From Pratylenchus scribneri (lineage: Eukaryota; Nematoda; Chromadorea; Rhabditida; Pratylenchidae): a stretch of DNA of 64,000 nt. Positions 52,697-64,000 of the stretch are shown here, piece by piece. How positions within the stretch are numbered: position 1 is the first letter of the stretch; each line of letters starts with the position of its first letter. The notes under the pieces are model-generated. The model did no database searches and was not told the origin of the DNA. It saw only the letters and a program-made list of their open reading frames with translations. Both the position numbers and the translations under genes were made by a program. The stretch spans positions 496,001 to 560,000 of the forward strand of contig JAQSEB010000150.1 in assembly GCA_030063045.1 (NCBI GenBank), read 5' to 3'.

Positions 52697-55600
52697 AAAT
52701 GGCTATTTTTAAAATTAATTGTGGATCAACTCCACAAAATTCTTGAACCATAAATTTTTTTAATTTTTTAAATTATTCTGAATTTAATTATTTCTTAATA
52801 ACATTAACTGGCCAGCCTAGCCCAAATCACCACCATTCAGTATTTCTATATCATTTTTAAAATTTTATTGATGAATAATTTTTTTTTAAAATTATCATTT
52901 TCTTATTTAATTTCACTTTCAATATTTATTTTTTATGATAGATATACTACTTCATAATAATAATAATTAAATTCTGAAAAATTTAATATTTTTTCTGTCG
53001 AGAAATTTCGAAATCCTACGAAATTCATAATTTAATTTTACAATAATAATTTCTTTCTTTTATATTTTAAATCGCAAATCATTCTAAATATATCAGAAGA
53101 ATATTTTTTTTCTATTATATTTTTAAAATTTAGTTTAAAATAATTTACTTTTCTATTATTTAATAATTTAATTATTTAAAATTTGTAATTGTTCTATATA
53201 ATTTTATAATGATAATATAGAAGGGATATATTTATTTAGAAACAAATTTCCGAAATTTATTTAATAGTTAAATAAAATTTTGATTTTCTGTTATTATTTA
53301 AATAACTATTATATAATTGAGTATAAAATAATTCACTTTAACTATTAACATTTTATTTTCATCGTTGTTTTATATCTGGAGTTTAATTTTATCGATAAAA
53401 TATTTAAAAAATTGATAAAATATTATTTGAAAGATAATGGTTATTATTTGTTAATTCTAAATAGTATAAAAGAAAAACGAAATATCCATCAATCAATCAT
53501 AGACATTCAATATTTTTCTTTTTAAGGAACATTTGAAGATTTGGCTTTCCTCTATAATATCCACACATGAATTGCTTCATGCGCTATTATTTCGAAAGGC
53601 GAAGGCCATTCTCAATTTTGTAGTACAACCTTATGTTTTAATATATATTTAGTTAAATTTTTGAATATTTTCAAAAAAAGACTTACCTGTTTCTTTTTCC
53701 TTCATATTTATTCTGTTAAATTATATTATTTATCCTGAAATTTTCTACTTAATATGTCGAAAATGTTAATAAATTCCAATTATAATTTCTACATTTAAAT
53801 TTACTTTTGATTCGTAATATTCATAGCTGTTTATAGAATTTATAAAATTCGTATATTTTTGTAAAGTTAAAATATTAATATCTATTTTTATCACATAACA
53901 AATTAATTAAATATTCATTTTTTTATTTATTTCGAAAGATAATTTATAAAATTAATTTTTCTTTAGCTAAAATTTTAATTGATATTTTGTATTCTTTTTT
54001 TTCATTCTTTATTTTTTCTTCATAATTTTAATATTATTCTTTAAATTTAATAATGCTGGAACCAAAAATAATCGTTCAGCTACATAAATGTTGCAATTTT
54101 GGATAGTTATTTCCATGATCAGAAATTGATATTTAATTTTATTAATGCAATTTCTAAATAAAAATATATATATACTTATAATTAATATCAATTTTATTTC
54201 ATCGATTTTTGATCAAATATAATAATTTTTATTAACAATTTTTAAAAATGTAATATCGATAATTTTTATATATGATTTTTAGTTCGTCTAGATTAAGGTA
54301 TATTTATATATACCTATTATATATAAATCTTAATATAATTACTATTAAAAAATTTATTTTAAAATTTAACTTTGATTTCGGACGAAATTAATTTCTTTTT
54401 AGATACTCTCTCTTAATTATTTAGAGTATTTCCAAATATTTTCAAAAAAATTTTTTTTAAATTAATTATAATTTTTACTACTTATTTTTTTAAATAAATT
54501 ATTTATTATTTGTATTAAATTTTTTTAAATGAAAAATTGAGACAAATTTTTAGTTACAGTTAAATAATTTATTATAATATTTTTGGATCTTTAAAAAGCT
54601 TTCAAATTGTTATAAATTTTAGTTTAATCGAGATATCCATTTTTAAGCTAATAATAGAATTTTTAAATATGAATCTTTTTTCCTTATTATTTTATTTATC
54701 TTTTTATGCTTTTTAATTTATTATTATTTTTCATTATTTTTCTCATATGGTCGTAGAAATAACCTTGTTGATAATTAATTTAGTATTAAAAAATTAAAAT
54801 TTTAAGCATTTTATAAAAACCTTTAAAATATGATAAATCATTTAAAAATGATATTGCATCCTGAATCCTCTCTTTAAAGCATTGACTCATTTTTTCCTAA
54901 ATATTATATAATTTTTTTTTATTTACTCCTTTATAAAATTTATAATATACAACTATGCTAAATTTTTAAATTATTTTAAATTAGATTTTCATTTGTATTT
55001 TATTTCTATTCTAATAATAAATTAAATTTAATTTTGTTTAATTTATTTAATCATAATTTTAAAAGATAAAATATGATTTTAAATTTTCATTTATAAATTT
55101 TATTTCTAACTGATTATTTAGCCTCCTTGGGATTATCCATTCAGAGTAAACATTGCTTGATTCGGACTTCTTGTCGTTTTAAAAGGATTTAATCATTCGC
55201 TTTTTTTTCTAACAAGCAATTTGTATAACGCTCAAAAATAAAGTTGGAAATAAATTTCTTTCATCTTTATTGCTTTTAATGTTATGTTATTTATTTAAAT
55301 ACTTATTTTTTATTTTTCTCTTTTTCAAACATTTCTTTCTTATTTGATAGAATTTATTTTATCTAGAAATTTGATTATTGAAATTAAATTAATTTTTATG
55401 TCTAACATAAGGATTTTTATACTTGTGAATTAAATGAAAATTTGGTAAATAATACCGTTAGCTGATATGTATAATTTTTTCTCATAATTAATTCATATAA
55501 AAACAAAACTATAATGACAATTAATTGATTATAAATTTAATTTTGAATTTCATGAATATTTGCTACTTATAAACATAGAATCCGTAATCTATTTTCGAAA

Positions 55601-58600
55601 ATTATATCCAATGAATTTTATATTAAAATAAATTTTAATTAATATTTTCACACAAAACTAAAAACTATATTTAATTGGTTATAAATTTTATATTTTTAAG
55701 TGCATCAGAAAGATATTATTTATTATGACTATAAGTTTATTTTTCAATCTCATAAATAATGATTAACATAAATAAATTCATTTTAAATTCTATCTTTCAA
55801 AATTTTAATATTTAATTTAAACTAGCACAAATTTCGGTATCACTATATTTTTACTAATTTTATATTTATTTGAATTAATCTATCTTTTTTGTCAAGAAAA
55901 TTTAAATAAAATTATATTTTATTTTTTAACAATTATTTTTTAAATTAATATATAATATTTAAAATTCAGAAAGAATGATTACTTAAAATCTTTATTTATT
56001 TTTAGTCAAAAATTTTTAATATCTTTGGAAAATTTTTAAATACAATTTTGCTGTGTGCAAAAATTTATATGGAGTCGCATCTTGGCATCCACTTCAACAA
56101 GACATTAATTCGGCATCTTTTCTATAATTTTCTTTGGATTTATTCCAAATTTTTAGATGAAATATTTCATATAAGATTTTTTCAATTACATTAAAATTTA
56201 AATTATTTGAAAATTTTTTTAAGTTGGCTTATCTAATTGTATTTTTTGTAATTGGAATTTTGTTCTAATTTTATTTAATAATTTTATATTTAATTACATA
56301 TTTTTGTTTTTTACACAAATTTTATCTTGAGCTTCTTCGGCTATTTAAATAATATTTTATTATTTTTATATATATATATTAGAATTTATCAATCTACTTT
56401 AAAAATTCTTGCTCTCAGCCCTTATCAAATTATTTTTAAAATATTATTTTAAAATAAATTTAGACTTTCATAAAAAACTGTTGAGAATTGCGCCTTCATT
56501 TGGTTTAAATAATTCATATAGCTTTTTTTATTTTTTAAAGATTTCATTTTATTTATTAAATTATTTTTTGATTCACTTCATAAAATAATTTTAATTAATA
56601 ATTTTATAATGGATGTATCAATATAGTTGATAATTTATTATAAAATATTTCTAGAAAAAATTGAATTAAATTTTTATTTGGGAAATTTTCATCAAAAATC
56701 CATATTTTATAATGATATTATATTTTTATAGTTTAAATAAATTTTCTTTATATAAAAAAATCCATGCAAATGGAGTAAAATTATATTTTATTTGTTGTTA
56801 TATTATAACAAATTCTAAATTTTATTTCCAACTTTAATTTGTTATTTAATATATTTTCCTTTGTATATTTTTATTTCCATTTGGATGTGAATTTTATTGG
56901 GCAATAGATAAAATGATATTGTCTGAAAAATCATGAAAATTTGGGTATTTAACCATTTATTAGCAATAATAATAATATCCAAATTTTGTTTTCACCAAAT
57001 TTAATGCCAAATATCGTCCTACCATTTAAATAAAAATTTATTTTATAATTTTTTTCAAACTGAGCTTTTTGAATTCAAAATAGGTATTTCAATATCCATT
57101 ATTGTTATGTATTTCTTATTTATTTTCATTGTATTTTAACATTTAAAATTTTATTATATATGTAGAAAATAAATAAAATAAATTTTAAAAAACTAAAGCA
57201 ACCTAGGCCTGCGATTTTGGGCTCTCGAATTGAGATGAAGCCGGAGTGCCAGATATTAATCTTTCATGATAAATAAGATTGCTCTTATTAAAATAATATA
57301 TATTCAATTTATTTAATTTTTCTCAGCATATTTTAAATTTTGTATTATTATCTTATATATCAATTTTTAAAATTTTTTATTCTTGTGACATTTTGTTTAA
57401 TTTCATATAGCTATTTATTTCATTTCTTATTAAATGAATGAATCCGATACCTTAAATTTCTTAATAATTTATCTCAAAAGTATTTTTTAAATTTTTAAAA
57501 TCACAAAATTTCTATAATATTTGATTATTTATTGGAGGAATATATATTTAATTAATTTCCTGTATATTTATTATTTCTTTAATTCTATTTACATTATATC
57601 TAATTTTTTATTATTATTTTTGAAATCCCATTTTATAAATTATATTTTATTTTGTTTTAATCATTTTGCTTTATTTTTTAAATTATTTGTTTATACATTA
57701 TCGTCATTACTATACAATGTTGTTCGAAATCCTCTTTGCCCAAATGGTGTAAAATTATAATTAAGATACAATTTTAATAATTATCATCGAAAAGATGTTA
57801 AACTATTTTATTAAGTTAAAGTGGAGCCCTTTATACATATATAGCTAATATAAAAAGTCGAAGCCATTCATTTTCATACAGCATTCGTGAATCATTTATG
57901 CTAATGGAATTTATTTTTATTATACTATATTTATTCATTTGAAATTTAACCTATGTATAAAGTTATCAACATTATATATTGATGCGTTTAATATATTATA
58001 ATCAATTTTATAAATTATATATACGTATCTATTTATTGTTCTGAATTATATTTTAAAAATTTTCGAAAAGTTACTTTTTTCTATCAATTTAATCTAATTT
58101 GCTTTGTTAATATTTATTGAAAAAAAAACAACTTCGTATTCTTGTTTTGAACATGAACCTTTTTTCTCTTAATTTAAATTGCATAAAACATTGGTTATGT
58201 AATTATTTAAAAATATAATTTAATTTTATAATAGAGTAAAAAATTAAGATTTATTAATAAATATTTAAATGGAAAGTCTTTTTTTCAATATTGTTTACAA
58301 TTATAAAAGATTATTATAATATTTTTATTTTTTTATAATTTTATTTAACTTTATTATTTTTTTAATTATTTAAATAAAAATTATTTCAATTTTTCTAGAT
58401 TTTTTAGTCAAATTATTCTTTTTCTAATAAAAATTAGATTGAGTATTTTTTAATTTATTTTTCAAAAAATAAATAATAATAATAAAAAAAATTTATAAAA
58501 TCTTTTTATCTCATTTTAATTTTTCGGAATGCAAATTTTCCAATGTTTCCAATTTGCTGCACAAGAATTCTCTCAAATACATTCAAGCTATTTGGAATAT

Positions 58601-60077
58601 TTCTTTATGAAAATTTCTTCAATTATTGGTGGATTTGATTTTATTTCTTTCCATTTGAAATATTTTAATAAATAGAACAAAAGAAAATAAATTTTTAAAT
58701 ATAAGTTTTATTTTTTTATGTATTTAGTTCATATTTACGTATTTATTTTTTTGATAATTTTTTTTTCTTAATTATTCTTTAAATGAAAAAATAAAATTAT
58801 ATTCACTTTCTAAGATTTCTCGTTGAAATATTTTGTAGGTTTTCGAGTTTCGAAAATATTGTCAAGTTACATGATGTCATGGAAGAATTTTGGATGATTG
58901 AAAAATTAATATTTTTGTTTATTTTTAACAATTTAACAAATTTTCCATTTAATTATTTGCATTATATAAGATATTTATAGCTTGATTTTTCTTAACTATT
59001 CGCAATAATATTTTAAAAGAAATTATTTTATTCTATTTATTTTATTAATATATATGAAAATATTTATTTTTTTTTCCTTATTTCCTATTATTAATGATTT
59101 AAAATTTGAATGTTGCGAATTTTTATCAATCTTCGGTCATATGTTTCATAACATATATAAAATGGCGAATATATTCAACAATTCGATATTGCATATTGAT
59201 TTCATCAAATTTTTTGTATCTTAAATTAAAATTTTATATTGCTGAATATATACTGTAATTATTTTTATATCAAATTTTTATTTTCTACTTTAACATTGTA
59301 TATAATTTTTATTCGTTTTTATTCTGGATTAAAAATATTTTTAATTGAAGTAAAATATTTCTTAATTTAAAAAATATTTCTTCTCGTTGAAAGAATTTTT
59401 ACTTTTATATAAAAGATTTTCTTCATTAATAGCTAATTTTTAATAACACTCTTTATTAAAATAAACTTAAAAATTTCGCTAAAATACAAGAATACTTTTG
59501 ATACTATGCATGGTAGAATATTATTTTATTTTATTTTATCATTGGGATTTGCACAATCATCCATAGGGTTCTCCCTTAACTGATTCATTTAAAAATAAGA
59601 TATTTATTTTAAAATAAATTTTTATTCCTATTTAGGAAATTTTTAAAATCCTAATTTTGAGTATAAAAAATTCATAAAATTTTAAATAATAATATAAAAT
59701 TGCTTTTATTTTAACAATTAACTCTTGTTTATATTGATGTATAGTTAAAGAATAAACTAAATAGCCAGAATTTTGTTTTTCTGTTAATTTTTCTGTGGTT
59801 ACTTCCTTAAATTGATTTTGAATATCATAATATTAATATATGGTTCTCTATTTTATATTTGAAATTCAATTTATATTTTTCAAAATTTTCATTAAAATTT
59901 TATAGTATGGATATAAAGATTTATTTTTTTATAATAAGTGATTAATTACTCAAAATATTTTTTATTCGAATAAATAAATCTTTATTTAAAATTAATTAAA
60001 TGAAGTATTTTATTATGTTTTCTATTCATATTTTTACTTCTACATTTATTTTTATTTTTCTTAAAATTTTTTTTTAG

Positions 60078-60119
60078 CATTATCGGCCGGAGGAGGGTCA
60101 TTTGGTGGAACGTTGGCCG
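60078..60119 (+). other. Exon-like GC island
   Basis: Bounded by tttttttttag and a donor-like gtgggt; 42 nt, open in one frame as a Gly-rich stretch (LSAGGGSFGGTLA). Isolated in AT-rich DNA. No linked exon proven. Confidence 0.25.
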
Positions 60120-61686
60120 GTGGGTGTCCATTCGGGCTGGTCAATTTTCTTTATTTTAAAAGATATATTTTAAAGATTTTTGTAATTACTTATTTTATTT
60201 AATATTTTATTGAGAATAAACAATGAACATACGTTTAACAATCATTGATTTAACTAGAAAAAAAATTAAAATTAAAATATATTTTCACAATTAATTTTTT
60301 AATTTCAAGATTAAAAATATAAAATTTAATTTTATATGATACTTGAAATTTCTTTTATTTTAAAAAACTTCAACTTAAAATTATTTCTATTATATATAGG
60401 AATTATTATTTTTCATTTTTAATTATATTATTGTTTTTTATTTAGTGAACTCAAATTTTATTTCTAAATACATAATATAAAAGCATTTTTTTATAAATAG
60501 GAAATTTGCTGGTTAATTTTAATTTTTCAAAAGAAATTGTTTTTAAAAAATTATAGACGATGTTATATATTATTTAATATTAACTTTTTTAAGTCATGCA
60601 TTCTTAATTCCTATTCTTTTCGATTTGGCTCTTTGAATTGATATCATATTGTTTCTAATTTCTATCGATTTATTTATTTTTTTTAAATTTCAAATTCATA
60701 TTTTTTTTATGGAAATTCACTAGTAGACAATTTTTTTTATAAAATTCGTAATTTAAAATTTTTTTAATTATTTTAATATCAGAATTTTAGTTATTTTACT
60801 TATTTCTAATTTTAATATATATTTTATAGAGTCGAAATAAATTGAGTAATGGGTAACCATAGGGTCAAGCGATGGTATTTCACGAATTCGAAAATCAATT
60901 TCATCTGGTTGCATATTTTTTAGTATGGAATATACATACTTTATTTTTAATTTTTTTATATTAATTTTGTTTGTATTATTATTTGACTAATACAATCATT
61001 TGATTATACATCTAAGATGAAAAACAAGAAATGAACTGATATAACAATAATATTTTACATAATCGAAATGTAAAAATTTTATTTTCATTATTAAAAAATA
61101 ATTTATTTTACTTCAACTATAATTCTTATCAAATTATTTTTTTAAATATTTTATAATTTTATACTACTCTTTTTCTGTTTTAATTTATCAATAAATAATT
61201 AATAAATTTCAATTTATTTAAGTAATTAATTATGTTGAAAAGGAAAATTTTCATAAATATATGTAAAATGGTTTTTTTGTCATTTTATATCTTTCTTATA
61301 AATATATTTTTTTATTTGATTAATTTTTTTATTTTTAAAGCATATTGATTTTTATTTTTCTAATATCATTCATTGTATTTTTAATTTCTTTTATTTCTAT
61401 TTTTTTCTTTTTCTTTTATTTTATCAAATTTTTTTAATTCTTAATTATTATACATTTATTAATTTGCAAGCATGGGATTTTAAAAGAAGTCATATGATAA
61501 TTTGTCAAAATTTTAATTTTACCTTCTCTCGTTATATTTCTTGAATTTGACATTCATCTGCGTAAGCAAATTTACTCAAATAAATTAATATCTGTTTAAT
61601 ATATTTATTTTAAAACCAATATATTTATTTTTATGTTTTTAAGCATTGTTTTTTGGATTATTTTATGCTGCCTATTCTTTCTCCAG

Positions 61687-61726
61687 GCGTACACGTTCGG
61701 CGATCTAGCGACAATGCTCAATAAAG
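61687..61726 (+). other. Exon-like GC island
   Basis: 40 nt between a strong acceptor (tctttctccag) and a donor (gttaat), open as AYTFGDLATMLNK. The quality of both signals is noteworthy, but no neighbouring exon could be tied to it. Confidence 0.3.
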
Positions 61727-64000
61727 GTTAATTATGTATATATTGATTTCATTTAAAATTTAATTTGAAATAGAATATTTGAATAACTTTCCTATAAATT
61801 ATTTCTTATTTTTCATCTATTGCATAAACTATAATATTATTAATCCAATTTCATATCAATTAATTTTTTAAAATTTTCTTGATCTAGAAATTCGGTTAAG
61901 ATTCTTAATTAAATAAAAAATTTAATTATCTTTTTGATCTATTTTATTAATTTTTAATAGATTTTAAGCAATTTATTTTATGTTATCTGGGAGTTACTAA
62001 TTTGAGATTCCTTCTTGATATTTTTTTCATGAACCATTCCACTTTAATATGAATATTGACAAATAAATAATTTCAAATTTGAATATTTTCATATAAATTA
62101 TTTCGGTATTATGCTACGCTTTCCTTGTTTTATTATAATTTTAATTCGCTATAATAATTTGACAATTTCAGAAGAATAGAATAAAAGGTTTGATGGTAAG
62201 GTTTTGATTTTTTCTTTATTCTTTTATTAAAATTTTCAAATTCGTAATCAATTATTTTTATTTCATATTGCATTTTGGTTATTTGGAAATTAATAATTTT
62301 TCTGCTTTTTATTTATAAAAAAATTACATTTTTAATATACTTTCATTGCATTAGTTATTTAAATTATTTAATTTTAGATTTTTAATCTAAAATTTTACTG
62401 AATTAAATTTAGCAAATTTTCATTTATTATCTGATTAAAATTAAAATTTACTTAGGTAGAAATAGCTTGATCCTGTAATTCTAAAAATCATTTTTTCTAT
62501 TTATACTGTGGTAAAATGAATTTGTACTTTGGAAAATTTTAAATAATTTGGCAAAATTCTGTAGATTCGTTTTCTTTTTATTATTCATTGAATAAAGGAA
62601 ATAATATATAAATTTAATTTTTTTAATTAATGATAATAGTCAAAGATTTTATATTTTTTTTGTTAAGATAATTTTTGCACGAACAAATTTAAATAAGCAA
62701 AATTATTATTTTCTTTAATTATTTAGATGTTATAATATTTTTTGAATTAAATATCTAATCTCCTTATTTTTATTAATTAGATTCTTCTTTTATTTATTAA
62801 TTTAAAGATATTCTAATTTGAGCCAAGTTAGAATTTGTATCTGTCCAGACAATTTAAACTTCTTCTTTGATTTGAAGATTAATTATTAATATTAGAATAA
62901 TGTAATTATTAACCATTTTTTCTAGTTTTTATTCAATTTCTCTGTTTTAAAAATATATTCAAATTAAATTTTCTAGAAGTATTATATTTATCAGGCTATT
63001 TGTTAAATTAATTATAAATTTTAATAGTGGTAAGTCTATAAGAATTTAATAAATATTTCTAATAGCAATTATTAGTATTATAACTATTCTTTCAAAAAAA
63101 TTCTTATTAAGAGCTATAAATTTTGTTATAAATTGGTAGTCATTATCATCCCATAATGACGTTTTCATAACATTTATATATATGTATATATATAAATAAA
63201 TAATTTATTTCTTTTATTTGTTTAATTTTTATTTTTCGTTATAATTAAAATAACCCATTTGTGCATTCAATATTTGATTTTGCCATAATTAATATCGAAA
63301 TTTCCCTGAAAACATCAATAATTTAAATTTAAAATAAAATAATAATAGCTGTTAAATTATAAATTATTTTACATATAAAAATTAATGTGTATTAAGAAGC
63401 ACTTTAGATATATTTTTAGCATGAATAAATATTATACATCTTCGCTGATTATTAATCCGGCAATATTAATTTTTGATAGTATACTCTATTTTAAATTTAT
63501 TTTGTACATTTCCCTTTTTTTCTTTTATATTATTTTTTAATTTTTTTATATTTATTTTCATTTGTATTATATATTTTTTAATTTTTAAAAATAAGTAATC
63601 GAATTAGTATTATAGCTTTTACTTTATAATTTCTTTTTTATTCTTTAATTTTAACTTACAAAATTTCAATTTTTTGGTAGCATAAATTTTACTTTGTAGT
63701 ATATAAATTTTTGCTTAAACTCTTACTTATTAAATATTGTAAGTTGAAATTGAATAATATTAATTATTTCTCAAAATTAATTTAATATGATATTATCGAA
63801 GATAATGAAATTTGAGAATATTTTATTCTTTTTCCATATACGTGGTCTTTGAATTTGAAGTCCATTCATTAATATCAACTTTATACTTTGCATAATTGTC
63901 GAAAATTTTTTAAATTATACTTTAACACTATATACAATTTATAAATTTTAAACAAAAAAAAGAGTATTTAAATAATTACTACTGCATTTTCTGATTTTTC

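Larger units (their letters stand above)
52697..64000. other. AT-rich DNA without supported genes
   Basis: About 11.3 kb of highly AT-rich sequence. No ORF with recognisable content, no tRNA or rRNA. A few GC-richer islands of 40-90 bp stand out (about 53560-53630, 57200-57260, 60078-60150, 61687-61726); two of them are bounded by good splice signals. Very short exons of a gene with large introns, or remnants, are possible. Confidence 0.6.

Noticed and set aside
57715..57745. tRNA-like T-arm (gttcgaaatcctctttgccca)
   Set aside because: No matching acceptor 5' strand, D-arm or anticodon arm in the preceding 80 bases.

Overview
The window reads as nuclear DNA of a nematode. Supporting signs are a very AT-rich background, spliceosomal introns mostly 36-60 nt long with TTTTCAG-type acceptors, and several start codons lying on or a few bases after an acceptor, as expected with spliced-leader trans-splicing. 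A root-knot type (Tylenchina) nematode would fit, but that is inference. Nearly all recognisable coding matter belongs to mobile elements.

Layout. 1-4.2 kb: 5' part of a decayed BEL/Pao LTR retrotransposon on the minus strand, running off the left edge. 4.2-7.35 kb: AT-rich, no gene seen. 7.36-7.83 kb and 22.48-22.96 kb: two direct copies of one dispersed repeat. 8.0-13.3 kb: three same-strand genes or gene pieces: an RGG/zinc-knuckle protein, a truncated DNA polymerase delta pseudogene, and an RBMX2/Ist3-like splicing factor with one frameshift. 13.5-22.5 kb: an autonomous Helitron with minisatellites, an AT-hook/Ulp1-protease ORF and a RepHel (Rep + Pif1-type helicase) ORF, the two joined by a -1 frame change at an A7 run. 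23.1-26.8 kb: AT-rich, with a local duplication.

26,807-52,690 is one complete Polinton (Maverick) of 25,884 bp. It has 47-bp terminal inverted repeats (43/47 identical) and a perfect 6-bp target-site duplication (caattc). The core is packaging ATPase, two conserved basic proteins, retroviral-type integrase with chromodomain, penton-like minor capsid, pVI-like protein, double jelly-roll major capsid, a one-TM protein, adenovirus-type protease and, on the other strand, a protein-primed DNA polymerase with motifs A, B and C. Around it lies unusual cargo: a stand-alone PAZ-domain protein, an F-box plus RING-H2 protein, two signal-peptide membrane proteins (one with a Cys-Pro repeat ectodomain and a basic, proline-rich tail), a zinc-knuckle/AT-hook protein, a glycine-rich protein, a Cys-rich small protein, and a Prp19-like WD40 protein that lacks the U-box. 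PAZ (small-RNA 3' end binding), F-box/RING (ubiquitin) and U-box-less Prp19 would suit interference with host silencing, proteolysis and splicing; this is inference.

52.7-64 kb is AT-rich with only short exon-like islands. Exon structures were deduced by eye from frame and splice signals. In the complete multi-exon models the summed exon length is a multiple of three, which supports them.
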